A stretch of 28,071 bases of DNA from RUG626 sp964553775 (GTDB lineage: Bacteria; Bacillota; Clostridia; Oscillospirales; Oscillospiraceae), in the NCBI GenBank assembly GCA_964553775.1, contig CAZKLU010000019.1, positions 1-28,071 on the forward strand, read 5' to 3'. The notes beneath the pieces were generated by a model. That model did no database searches, was not told the origin of the DNA, and saw only the letters and a program-made list of their open reading frames with translations. A program made the position numbers and the translations under genes. This document shows, one piece after another, positions 1 through 7,481 of the stretch (position 1 is its first letter; every line of letters begins with the position of its first letter).

Positions 1-167
1 GAACCGGTGTCGGTACTTGTGGAGCCTGTGTCGGTGCTTGTGGAACCGGTGCTTGATGTGCCTGTGCTGCCGTCAACTATAACTATCTGCGGACCGCAGC
101 TTGAGAGAACACATATCATCATCGCCATAGCGATTACCAGCGCGAGGAGCTTTCTGCTATTCTTCAT
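1..167 (-). CDS. Start of an extracellular solute-binding lipoprotein (partial)
   Basis: Only the first 55 or so codons are present; the gene runs off the left edge. The start ATG (165-167) follows an AGAAGGAG ribosome site at 176-183. The N-terminus is a lipoprotein signal peptide: basic residues MKNSRK, a hydrophobic core, then the lipobox LSSC at about residues 24-27, so the mature protein should be lipid-anchored at Cys27 on the outer face of the membrane. After it comes a low-complexity Ser/Thr/Gly/Asp linker made of repeated STDTGST units. The gene lies directly downstream of two LplB/YtcP-type permeases, so it is probably the sugar-binding protein of that transporter. That function is inferred from position only, because the binding domain is outside the window. 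Confidence 0.75.
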   Translation of the reverse strand, partial: MKNSRKLLALVIAMAMMICVLSSCGPQIVIVDGSTGTSSTGSTSTDTGSTSTDTG

Positions 168-270
168 AATATAATCTCCTTCTGAATTTTGGATCCTCAC
201 GGGATTTTATTTTTCCGTTCGGATTTGTTTTTTCGGCAGCTTTAATGCCGTTTTTGGTGATAAACCGTCA

Positions 271-1161
271 TTACTCTTTCACGCCGCCGACGTTGGTGCC
301 CTTGGCGAAGTATTTCTGAATGAACGGGTAAATAACAAGAATCGGTATTATTGAACATACGATGAGCGCGTAGATAACAGAGTCTGTCGCGTAGCTCTCG
401 TTCCAGCCTGCCGTTATCTCGGAGTTAGTGTACTGCTCAAGCTGCTGTCTTATAAAGACCTGAAGCGGCTGCTCGTTCTGGTTGGAGATCATCTGCTTTG
501 CCCAGAAGTAGCCGTTCCAACGCGAAATCGCGAAGAAGAGCGCGACTGTCGCTATTGTAGACTGGCTCATCGGTATGTAAACCTTGCTAAGCACCTGCAT
601 TTCCGACGCGCCGTCAACTATCGCCGCCTCCTCGATCTCTGAGGGGACACCCTCGAAGGCGTTTCTCAAAAGGATTATGTTCATTGCCGCCATGCCCATC
701 GCTATAACGACGAGCCATTTGTCGTCCGTTATTCCGATCGAGTTGAAGACTGTTCTTGTATCCAAATAGTTCAAATACTGCGGTACGATACCGGCTGAGA
801 ACCACATCGTGAAAACAAGGAAGAAGTTGAAGGTCTTTCTGAAAAGAAGGCGCTTCTTTGAGAGCGCGTAGGCACCGAGTATCGCGACAACAAGCGACCA
901 TATTGTGCCGTAGAGTGTCAGGAAGAGCGTATTTGTGTAGGAATTCCAGAACATATTATTCTGGAACATTCTCGCGAACGCCTCAAACTGGATGTCTTTC
1001 GGCAGGAGGACTATCTCGCCGTACTCGACCGCCTCTCTGCCGCTTATGGACGCCACTACCGCGTAAACGAACGGGTAAAGGCACATAAGAGCGAACACCG
1101 TGAGTATCGTGTAGCTGATTATCTTGAATATCAGCTCTGAAATTTCAAGTTTTCTTTTCAT
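271..1161 (-). CDS. Carbohydrate ABC transporter permease, YtcP/LplC type
   Basis: This 296-residue inner-membrane protein belongs to the MalG-like family of sugar ABC permeases, in the YtcP/LplC branch that usually imports complex or uronic-acid oligosaccharides. It has a first hydrophobic segment near residues 12-36 and further ones at about 78-98, 108-130, 147-165, 200-215 and 258-282, as expected for six membrane spans. The cytoplasmic EAA loop that docks on the ATPase is visible as EEAAIVDGASEMQVLSKVYIP at about residues 177-197. The start is preceded by AGGCGGTGA, and the gene begins 18 bases after the upstream permease gene ends, so the two are cotranscribed. Oligogalacturonide import is inferred from the surrounding pectin genes. 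No ATPase gene is present; this class commonly borrows a shared MsmK-type ATPase. Confidence 0.92.
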   Translation of the reverse strand: MKRKLEISELIFKIISYTILTVFALMCLYPFVYAVVASISGREAVEYGEIVLLPKDIQFEAFARMFQNNMFWNSYTNTLFLTLYGTIWSLVVAILGAYALSKKRLLFRKTFNFFLVFTMWFSAGIVPQYLNYLDTRTVFNSIGITDDKWLVVIAMGMAAMNIILLRNAFEGVPSEIEEAAIVDGASEMQVLSKVYIPMSQSTIATVALFFAISRWNGYFWAKQMISNQNEQPLQVFIRQQLEQYTNSEITAGWNESYATDSVIYALIVCSIIPILVIYPFIQKYFAKGTNVGGVKE

Positions 1162-1179
1162 CTGTAATCACCGCCTACT

Positions 1180-2244
1180 TTAATACAGTGATGTATCCGT
1201 TGCCTTGCGCGCTATAGTATTCGAGCCGATAACCAGAAGCATTCCGACGACGTTGTTCATCATCTCCGCCGCCGCCGCGAAGCCCGCGTTCGAGCTTGCG
1301 CTGCCCATACCGTATCGGTACGCGAATGTCGATACAACGTCCGCGGTCACATAGGTATTGGTATTATAAAGAAGCAATACCTTCTCATAGCCGATGTTGA
1401 GAAGTGAGCCTATGCGCGTTATGAGCATTATGACTATAGTCGAGAGAATGCTCGGCAGAACAACGTATCTCATCTGCGCCCATTTGCCCGCTCCGTCTAT
1501 CTGCGCCGCCTCGTAGCTTGTCGGCGAAATAGCGATTATTGCCGCGAAGAATACTATGCTGTCGTAGCCCGCTGTCTCCCATATACCGCTTATCTGGTAT
1601 ATGGATCGGAAGAAGCTCGGGTTGTTGAGAAGACCCGCCTGCGCCGTCTCATACGGAACGGCTCCGATAGCCACGAGAGCCTGGCTCACAATGCCCATGT
1701 TCATGGTGAGTGAACCCTGCTTTACAAGCATCGTCACAAGAGAGGTCATAACAACCGTTGACATGAATTTCGGCAGGTAGGTCAGAACCTGATATACCGA
1801 TCTCATGATGTCCGATCTTATCTCGTTGAAGAACAGCGCGATAATAATCGGGGTCGGGAACCCGAAGAGAAGACCATAGAAGCTGAGTATAAAGGTATTC
1901 CTCATGGCTCTCCAGAAGTCCATCGACATATTCGCCAAGGTGCCACCGCCGAAGAGCAGACTCTTGAAGTATGAGAAGCCTGAGAACAGCTGTTCCGATA
2001 CCGGAAGCTCGCTCGATACCTTAAAGCATCCCAGAAGCTCATACATAGGTAAGTAACGCCAGAACAGGAACACCAGAAGCATTGGCACAAGCATAAGATA
2101 AAGGCGCCAGTCCTTCAGGATAGTTCGTCCGACGTGAACCCAGTAGTGCTTTTCGACGTCGTCGCGGACCGCCTGTTCGGGATCTTCCCGCCAGGTATTA
2201 GTTTTCTTATCGAAAACTATGAAATCCGCAGCTTTTTCGTTCAT
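1180..2244 (-). CDS. Carbohydrate ABC transporter permease, LplB type
   Basis: This 354-residue protein is the MalF-like partner of the downstream YtcP-type permease. It starts with an unusually long hydrophilic cytoplasmic N-terminus of about 45 residues, followed by the typical LplB opening LYLMLVPMLLVFLFWRYLP and five more hydrophobic segments. The EAA loop is visible as YEAAQIDGAGKWAQMRYVVLP near residues 243-263. The two permeases should form the membrane channel of one importer together with the lipoprotein at the left edge. The gene sits 21 bases after the small membrane-protein gene that leads the operon. Substrate specificity cannot be read from the permease itself; pectic oligosaccharides are inferred from context. 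Confidence 0.92.
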   Translation of the reverse strand: MNEKAADFIVFDKKTNTWREDPEQAVRDDVEKHYWVHVGRTILKDWRLYLMLVPMLLVFLFWRYLPMYELLGCFKVSSELPVSEQLFSGFSYFKSLLFGGGTLANMSMDFWRAMRNTFILSFYGLLFGFPTPIIIALFFNEIRSDIMRSVYQVLTYLPKFMSTVVMTSLVTMLVKQGSLTMNMGIVSQALVAIGAVPYETAQAGLLNNPSFFRSIYQISGIWETAGYDSIVFFAAIIAISPTSYEAAQIDGAGKWAQMRYVVLPSILSTIVIMLITRIGSLLNIGYEKVLLLYNTNTYVTADVVSTFAYRYGMGSASSNAGFAAAAEMMNNVVGMLLVIGSNTIARKATDTSLY

Positions 2245-2265
2245 CCTATCCGTCTCCTTTACTGT

Positions 2266-2871
2266 TTATTCACCGTTACCTCCGTCAGTGGGTAAAGGCG
2301 GTAACGTATCCTCCTGATTTATTCTCAGAAGGTAGTGCTTTTGATCCTCGTATATTCCGTCAAGGCGGCGGCAAATCCATACGATGACCAGTGTGAACAC
2401 ATCCGAGAGCGAATCCGTCGGAAAAAACGCGAGTGCTTCGCTGACCGATGCGCCCACCGCGATGGAAATAACCGCTCTGCCTGCCTGCATGAGCAGAATC
2501 ACTGACAGCGGGAACAGAAGCGACAGAAACCCGCCGGTTCTGACTCTCTCTTTGCCGAGCTTATTGAGCGGCAGAACCGCCGCAAGAGAGAAGAGATTGC
2601 CGAACGTGTATATAGCGATCTGCTGTGCCGTGCCGCCGGAATAAATTGAGAAGAGAAGCCCCGCGAGTGCCGCGTGTATTCCTCCCCAAAAGCCCCAGCG
2701 CATATACACAATAGATGTCATCGCCCCCGCAAGCGATACTGTGTAAAGCTCGTCCGAGAACATCGCGCTTTTCGACACGCGAACTATAATGAACTCGAAC
2801 ACCGCCAGCATCACCGCCCACAAAAACAGGTCTATAGTGCGGTATTCCTCAAAAGTGCGCTGCTTTTTCAT
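2266..2871 (-). CDS. Unrecognised multi-pass membrane protein, ECF S-component-like
   Basis: I do not recognise this 201-residue protein with certainty. It has about five or six hydrophobic segments (near residues 13-32, 42-56, 60-78, 88-103, 114-138 and 155-167), a short charged N-terminus and a hydrophilic C-tail rich in Pro and Gly. The segment RWGFWGGIHAALAGLLFSIY resembles the Gly-rich helices of energy-coupling-factor (ECF) substrate-binding components, but no ECF ATPase or T component is nearby. It is the first gene of the sugar transporter operon, 21 bases before the LplB-type permease. It is not the YesL (DUF624) protein often found in such operons, as far as I can see. The start is uncertain: GGAGGA lies 14 bases upstream of the ATG, while GGAG lies only one base from it. 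An accessory transport role is a guess from position. Confidence 0.6.
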   Translation of the reverse strand: MKKQRTFEEYRTIDLFLWAVMLAVFEFIIVRVSKSAMFSDELYTVSLAGAMTSIVYMRWGFWGGIHAALAGLLFSIYSGGTAQQIAIYTFGNLFSLAAVLPLNKLGKERVRTGGFLSLLFPLSVILLMQAGRAVISIAVGASVSEALAFFPTDSLSDVFTLVIVWICRRLDGIYEDQKHYLLRINQEDTLPPLPTDGGNGE

Positions 2872-2905
2872 TCTCCGATTTTCATTCCTCCGTAACCGTT
2901 CCTCG

Positions 2906-2953
2906 CCGTCCGGACAGGCTTTTGTGTATTATGCCCATAAAATGTCCGGTCGG
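2906..2953 (-). promoter_or_regulatory. Stem-loop in the leader of the transporter operon
   Basis: Two arms, CCGTCCGGACA (2906-2916) and TGTCCGGTCGG (2943-2953), pair over 11 bases with a single mismatch around a 26-base loop. The element lies in the predicted 5' leader of the transporter operon, between the likely transcription start near 2969 and the first gene. There is no U-run after it, so it is not a plain terminator. It could stabilise the message or be a regulatory fold; no known class is recognised. Confidence 0.5.
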
Positions 2954-2975
2954 ATTTGAGGTTTTTATTTTCTTT

Positions 2976-3034
2976 ATTATAATCTTTTTCGTCAAATTTG
3001 TATATGGACAAAATCTCAATGATTATGGACAAAA
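2976..3034 (-). promoter_or_regulatory. Likely activator-dependent promoter with two direct repeats
   Basis: On the minus strand a perfect -10 box TATAAT lies at 2976-2981, but the expected -35 position (2999-3004) reads TATACA, a poor match. Directly upstream are two identical 11-mers, TATGGACAAAA on the plus strand, at 3003-3013 and 3024-3034. They are 21 bases apart, two helical turns on the same DNA face, and the nearer one touches the -35 position. A weak -35 plus such a pair is what AraC-family activators such as YesN-type response regulators commonly use. The assignment to a protein family is inference; no such regulator is encoded in the window. Confidence 0.55.
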
Positions 3035-3118
3035 ACAATTAAAATTTTGTAATATTATATTAAGATATTTGAAACAAAAATGTTTCATTTAATTCAATTT
3101 GAATTTCCGATGAAATGG

Positions 3119-3408
3119 TATACTCAAAACTGTAAAAGCTTAGGCTCTTAATGCCGAGGTCGGAAGGCGTGAAGGCATTGTGCGTAAACTTTTTATTTCA
3201 TCCGGCGGGAAAGCGTTTTTCTGATTCAGAAAGCCCCAAAAGCGGCATGATTTAGCTTTTTTGCCGGATTTCATACACAACACGGGTATTACTCTTACAA
3301 GCGGTATCAGGTATGGCGCGACCCGCTGTCCTCCTTCGTTACAATAACAAAGGAAAACGGTCATACCCGCGAAACAATAATACAAATAATAAAAGGGGAT
3401 CTGATTTT
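3119..3408 (+). promoter_or_regulatory. Long structured leader upstream of the pectinesterase gene
   Basis: This stretch holds no credible gene. A possible -10 box TATACT lies at 3119-3124 with no good -35. Downstream are several inverted repeats: AATGCC/GGCATT (3150-3155 with 3174-3179), ATCCGGC/GCCGGAT (3200-3206 with 3263-3269) and the hairpin TTTCTG-att-CAGAAA (3218-3232). GCTTTT at 3255-3260 can pair either with AAAGC at 3210-3214 inside the large fold, or with AAAAGC at 3238-3243 as a small hairpin followed by TT. The competing pairings resemble an attenuator, but this is not a known riboswitch that I recognise. Confidence 0.4.
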
Positions 3409-4272
3409 GTGAAAATAACGCCTGATGATAATCTGATTAGCGCGATAGAAGCCATGCCGTATGGCGGTGTCTTAGAGCTTTCCGAGGGTATATACCGTCT
3501 CAAGCTCCCGATATACAAAAACGGCATAACGATTCGCGGTGCCGGGTCTGACAAAACGCGCATAGTATGGGATGATTACGCGAAAAGGCTCGATTCCAAC
3601 GGTATTGAGCTTAACACGTTTCGCACATGGACTTGCGCGGTATTCGCCGAGAACGTGACCATGACCGATTTAGCCATAGAGAACAGCGCGGGAAGTCCGG
3701 AGAAGTTAGGTCAGGAGGTTGCGCTGACGGTTTACGGCGACGGGTTCACTATGGAACGGTGCCGTCTGACATCGACGCAGGACACTCTGTTTCTGGGTCC
3801 GCTTCCGATAGATCTGATCGAGAGATATGACGGATTTCTGCCGGACGAGCTGCGTCTCAGAAAGTATTGCCGCGGGACATTTCGTGACACTCTCATTGAG
3901 GGAACTGTCGATTTCATATTTGGCTGCGGAGAAACTGTTTTTGAAAACTGCGAGCTTCGTTCGCTTCGCGACGCGAGAGATGTGGGTTATATTGCGGCTC
4001 CCGCGCACTCGCTCTATCAGAAGCGCGGATTTCAGTTTCGTAACTGCCGCCTGACGGCTGAAAGCGGTGTATCGGACGGCAGTGTATTTCTTGCAAGACC
4101 GTGGCGTGACTATGGGCTTTGCGAATTTGTAAACTGTGAAATCGGTTCACACATCTCGCCGCTCGGATTCGACAAATGGAACGGCACGGAGCGCGATAAG
4201 ACCGCAAGGTTTTATGAAACCCCTCCGGTTTCAGGGAGAGTGCCGTGGGTACGCGAAAGAGTCGAAAACTGA
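3409..4272 (+). CDS. Pectinesterase (carbohydrate esterase family 8), cytoplasmic
   Basis: The product removes methyl ester groups from galacturonate residues of pectin fragments. I place the start at the GTG at 3409, preceded by AAAAGGGGA at 3391-3399; this gives 287 residues. An in-frame ATG at 3313 would add 32 residues rich in Asn and Arg with no homology signal. The CE8 active-site motifs are all visible: QDTLFLG (Gln124, Asp125), GTVDFIFG (Asp168) and LARPWRDY (Arg230, Trp232), on a beta-helix-like repeat background. There is no signal peptide, so it should act in the cytoplasm on imported oligosaccharides, unlike the usual secreted pectinesterases. It is transcribed alone, divergent from the transporter operon, and ends at a clear terminator. 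Confidence 0.9.
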   Translation: MKITPDDNLISAIEAMPYGGVLELSEGIYRLKLPIYKNGITIRGAGSDKTRIVWDDYAKRLDSNGIELNTFRTWTCAVFAENVTMTDLAIENSAGSPEKLGQEVALTVYGDGFTMERCRLTSTQDTLFLGPLPIDLIERYDGFLPDELRLRKYCRGTFRDTLIEGTVDFIFGCGETVFENCELRSLRDARDVGYIAAPAHSLYQKRGFQFRNCRLTAESGVSDGSVFLARPWRDYGLCEFVNCEIGSHISPLGFDKWNGTERDKTARFYETPPVSGRVPWVRERVEN

Positions 4273-4301
4273 TCTGCGTATAGCCTGTTGAACGGGATCC
4301 T

Positions 4302-4342
4302 CCGGCGTGGGTTCGTTTTGCACCCGCGCCGGGGTTTTCTGT
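4302..4342 (+). terminator. Rho-independent terminator after the pectinesterase gene
   Basis: The arms CCGGCGTGGGT (4302-4312) and ACCCGCGCCGG (4322-4332) form an 11-base stem with one G-U pair around a 9-base loop, followed by GGTTTTCTGTTT. It lies 30 bases after the pectinesterase stop. The minus-strand side has no U-run, so it probably does not end the convergent uxa operon. Confidence 0.8.
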
Positions 4343-4455
4343 TTGTAACAGTCCGGATCCTCACGGCTGCCGCGTTAAGCCGGTACCGCGATTCAGAATG
4401 TCCGCTGTCCGTTCCGCTTAAACCGCTCTTTTATCGAAGCGGGCGGGCGGATGTT

Positions 4456-5928
4456 TTAGAGTACCACTCCGTCCTTGAAGATAGAGATCTCTCTGAATCC
4501 CTTCTGCTCGGCTTTAGTCTTTTTTCCGGACGCTGTTTCAAGGACAGCCTTCATAAGCTCCTCCGCCGCCTCGTCAAGCGTCTTTTTGCCGTCCGCGACA
4601 ACACCGGCGTTGAAATCTATCCAGTCATGCTTTCTCTCGGCAAGCAGCGTGTTTGTCGCTATTTTCATTGTCGGAGCCGGCGCGCCGAACGGTGTGCCGC
4701 GTCCTGTTGTGAAGAGTATCAGGTGTGCGCCCGCCGCCGTAAGTGCCGTAGCCGACACGAGATCGTTGCCCGGTCCGTAGAGCATATTCAGACCCTTTGT
4801 TGTGACAGCATCTCCGTAGCCTATAACATCCATTATGGGCGCGGAGCCGCCTTTCTGGACACAGCCGCACGACTTATCCTCCAAAGTCGTTATGCCGCCC
4901 TGCTTGTTGCCGGGACTTGGGTTATCGTATACAACCTCGTTATGGCGAATGAAGTAGTTCTTGAAGCCGTTTATCATATTGACGGCTTTTTTGAAAACAT
5001 CCTCGCTCACGCAGCGGTTCATCAGAAATCCCTCCGCGCCGAACATCTCAGGAACCTCGGTCAGCACAGTGGAGCCGCCCTCTGCCGTCAGCATATCGGA
5101 GAAACGTCCGACTGTGGGGTTCGCTGTTATGCCCGAAAGCCCGTCGGAGCCGCCGCACTTCATACCCACGACAAGCTCACTCGCGGGTATCTGCTCCCTT
5201 GTGAACTGTCTCGCGTAACCGGCGCACTGCTGGAGAAGCACACGTCCGGCAGCGAACTCGTCCTCGACTTGCTGGCAGGTCAAAAACTTCACTCTGTCAC
5301 TGTCGTAGTCGCCAAGCTCAGCCAGAAACTGCTCATGCGTGAGGTTCTCGCAGCCGAGACTGAGAACAAGGACAGCCGCCGCGTTCGGATGGCGCACAAG
5401 TGCCGCAAGCAGCTTTCTTGTCTGCGCGTGATCCTCGCCTGTCTGCGAGCAGCCGAACGGGTGCGTGAACGTGTACAGTCCATCAATGCTTCCAGTCACG
5501 AGATCCTGATTCTTTCTCACGAGAGCCTTCGCTATGTCGTTGACACAGCCGACTGTGGGTATTATCCATATCTCGTTTCTTGTCGCCGCTCTGCCGTCAC
5601 GTCTTCTGTAGCCCATGAATGTCTCGGTCGGACGCTTTTCAGGGAATACTACCTTCGGGTTATATGTGTACTCCTTTTCTCCTGAGAGATTTGTAGCCAT
5701 ATTGTGCGTATGGACCCACATTCCGGCTGAGATCGGCGATGTCGCGTGACCTATAGGGAACCCGTATTTTGTTACATTTTCAGATGCCGCTATATCCGTG
5801 AGAGCCATCTTGTGACCCTGCGGAATATCCTCGGCAGCTGTCACGCCCTCGAATACAGTTCCCGCCTTTGCGGGGTGCAGAGCTACGGCAACATTGTCCT
5901 TCGGGTTGATCTTGATAAACTCAGGCAT
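4456..5928 (-). CDS. uxaA: Altronate dehydratase
   Basis: The enzyme removes water from D-altronate to give 2-keto-3-deoxygluconate, the third step of galacturonate breakdown in the cytoplasm. The 490 residues match the full-length family. An N-terminal SAF-type domain (about residues 1-95, including HPAKAGTVF and GHKMALTDI) is followed by the UxaA catalytic region. Family hallmarks visible are YRRRDGRAATRNEIWIIPTV, HPFGCSQTGEDHAQT, MKCGGSDGLSGITANP and the C-terminal FTTGRGTPFGAPAPTMKIATN. The gene starts 3 bases after uxaB ends, with GAGG inside the uxaB end as its ribosome site, so the two are translationally close. It is the last gene of the kdgK-uxaC-uxaB-uxaA operon. The large plus-strand open frame across it is a shadow. 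Confidence 0.95.
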   Translation of the reverse strand: MPEFIKINPKDNVAVALHPAKAGTVFEGVTAAEDIPQGHKMALTDIAASENVTKYGFPIGHATSPISAGMWVHTHNMATNLSGEKEYTYNPKVVFPEKRPTETFMGYRRRDGRAATRNEIWIIPTVGCVNDIAKALVRKNQDLVTGSIDGLYTFTHPFGCSQTGEDHAQTRKLLAALVRHPNAAAVLVLSLGCENLTHEQFLAELGDYDSDRVKFLTCQQVEDEFAAGRVLLQQCAGYARQFTREQIPASELVVGMKCGGSDGLSGITANPTVGRFSDMLTAEGGSTVLTEVPEMFGAEGFLMNRCVSEDVFKKAVNMINGFKNYFIRHNEVVYDNPSPGNKQGGITTLEDKSCGCVQKGGSAPIMDVIGYGDAVTTKGLNMLYGPGNDLVSATALTAAGAHLILFTTGRGTPFGAPAPTMKIATNTLLAERKHDWIDFNAGVVADGKKTLDEAAEELMKAVLETASGKKTKAEQKGFREISIFKDGVVL

Positions 5929-5931
5929 CGC

Positions 5932-7431
5932 TCAATCCTCAAGGCAGAGCTTGTACGCTTCAATAGCTCCGCAGTCTCTTATCGCCTTGAGAGCGACTGT
6001 GACAAGATTCTTGAAATCGGGTATGAGCGTGAGGTTCTGTCCCCACATCTGCTCGTTCGACAGAACCGCCTGAACAAGCTGAGATTCCGTATCGTCCTTG
6101 TGGTTCCAATAGAACTCAAGCACCCAACGGTCATCATGAACGATGTACTTGTCGCCGTTCGGACGCTTGCACACAAGACCATCCTCATTAAGCTCCTGAA
6201 TGTCGTTTGAATAGAACGCGATATACGCGCTGAGACTTGTTGTGAGGCACATGGGGAGACTGCCTTTGATCTTTTTGTACTCAAGAAGGCTCGGCAGGTT
6301 CCTCGCCGCCCATTTTGACGTTGAGTTGAGCGAAATGCTCAGAAGCTCATGGTTGACAAACGGGTTATTGAATCTGTCCTGAACAGCGGCGGCGAAATTC
6401 TCAAGATCCTTCTTGTCAAGCGGGAGAGTCGGGATTATCTCATCGTAGAGCATCTTATTCATGAACGCGAGAATCGTCTCGTTCTGCATACAATCTCTGA
6501 CAATATCGAAGCCCGCGAGGTACGCGCCGAGAACAAATCCCGTGTGCGCCCCGTTCAGTATACGAACCTTGCGCTTTTTATACGGCGTTACATCGGGTAC
6601 GACAGGGCAGTTGAGTCCCGCCTTTTTGAACGGAAGCTTTTCCTCAAGCCACTCAGGGCCCTCGATGTTCCATACACCGAAAACCTCTCCGACATCGGCG
6701 AGCGGGTCTGTGTATCCGTTTTCCGCGTCAAGTCTCGCGACCTCCTGCGAGTCGCGTATACGTCCGGGTACAATACGATCCACGAGAGTTGAGCAGAATG
6801 TGCATTCCTCGTTGACGTATTTCCTGAACCCGTCCTCAAGCTCCCACTGCACTATGTAGTGGTTGACGCACTTGCGAAGCTCCTTGCCGTTGTTGTCGAT
6901 AAGTTCGCATGAGAGAATGACAAGTCCCGGCTTCTCAGCCTGCCAGCGTTTATAGAGTACCTGCGTCAGCTTTCCGGGGAACGATGAACATGGCGTGTCC
7001 GTGAGCTTGCAGGCGGGGTCATAGACGATACCCGCTTCTGTCGTGTTGGACACCACATATTCAAGATCATCCGAGACGGCAAGCTCCATCATGTCGTTAA
7101 AGCCGTCCTTTTCATACGGGTTGAGACAGCGCGACACACTGGAAATAACGCGCTTGCGGTCTACCTTCTCGCCGTTCTCCCTGCCGCGCAGATAGAGAGT
7201 GTAAAGACCCTCCTGCTCGTTTATAAGCTCGTAAAGTCCCGTCGCCAGCGGCTGAATGAGCACACACTTGCCGTTCCAGCCCGCTTTCTCGTTGCTCACA
7301 TCGAACCAGTAATCCGCGAACGCCCTTAAAAAGTTGCCTTCGCCGAACTGCATCACCTTTTCAGGCGCGTTTTCAAGTATATATCCGTCATAGCCGGATT
7401 CTTTCAGTACCTTATAGTTGAGTTTTTCCAT
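5932..7431 (-). CDS. uxaB: Tagaturonate reductase (altronate oxidoreductase)
   Basis: The enzyme reduces D-tagaturonate to D-altronate with NADH. It is a member of the polyol/mannitol dehydrogenase family: a Rossmann domain opens with QFGEGNFLRAFADYW (from about residue 28), the region YVVSNTTEAGIVYDP lies near 125-139, and the catalytic signature KVRILNGAHTGFVLGAYLAG lies near 287-306. The C-terminal helical domain follows. At 499 residues it is close to the usual length. A strong AGGAGA ribosome site precedes the ATG. The gene lies between uxaC and uxaA in the order of the pathway. Fructuronate reductase (UxuB) is related, but the adjacency to altronate dehydratase points to UxaB. Confidence 0.93.
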   Translation of the reverse strand: MEKLNYKVLKESGYDGYILENAPEKVMQFGEGNFLRAFADYWFDVSNEKAGWNGKCVLIQPLATGLYELINEQEGLYTLYLRGRENGEKVDRKRVISSVSRCLNPYEKDGFNDMMELAVSDDLEYVVSNTTEAGIVYDPACKLTDTPCSSFPGKLTQVLYKRWQAEKPGLVILSCELIDNNGKELRKCVNHYIVQWELEDGFRKYVNEECTFCSTLVDRIVPGRIRDSQEVARLDAENGYTDPLADVGEVFGVWNIEGPEWLEEKLPFKKAGLNCPVVPDVTPYKKRKVRILNGAHTGFVLGAYLAGFDIVRDCMQNETILAFMNKMLYDEIIPTLPLDKKDLENFAAAVQDRFNNPFVNHELLSISLNSTSKWAARNLPSLLEYKKIKGSLPMCLTTSLSAYIAFYSNDIQELNEDGLVCKRPNGDKYIVHDDRWVLEFYWNHKDDTESQLVQAVLSNEQMWGQNLTLIPDFKNLVTVALKAIRDCGAIEAYKLCLED

Positions 7432-7481
7432 CTTGTAATATCTGTCTCCTTAAAATGAGAATCGTATAGCTTAAATCAAGC

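Noticed and set aside
1..70. The short repeats at the left edge as a possible CRISPR array
   Set aside because: They are imperfect, contiguous and in frame, and encode a Ser/Thr/Gly linker of the lipoprotein.
3140..3385. An 81-codon minus-strand open frame in the gap before the pectinesterase gene
   Set aside because: It has no ribosome site or recognisable domain and crosses the inverted repeats and the plus-strand ribosome site region.
3313..3408. An N-terminal extension of the pectinesterase from an ATG at 3313
   Set aside because: The added 32 residues show no family similarity, and the GTG at 3409 has AAAAGGGGA at a suitable distance.
4288..5685. A 465-codon open frame on the plus strand opposite uxaA
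   Set aside because: It lies antisense to a well-conserved full-length altronate dehydratase, has no ribosome site or recognisable domain, and is rich in Arg, Cys and Ser as expected for a shadow frame in GC-biased coding DNA.
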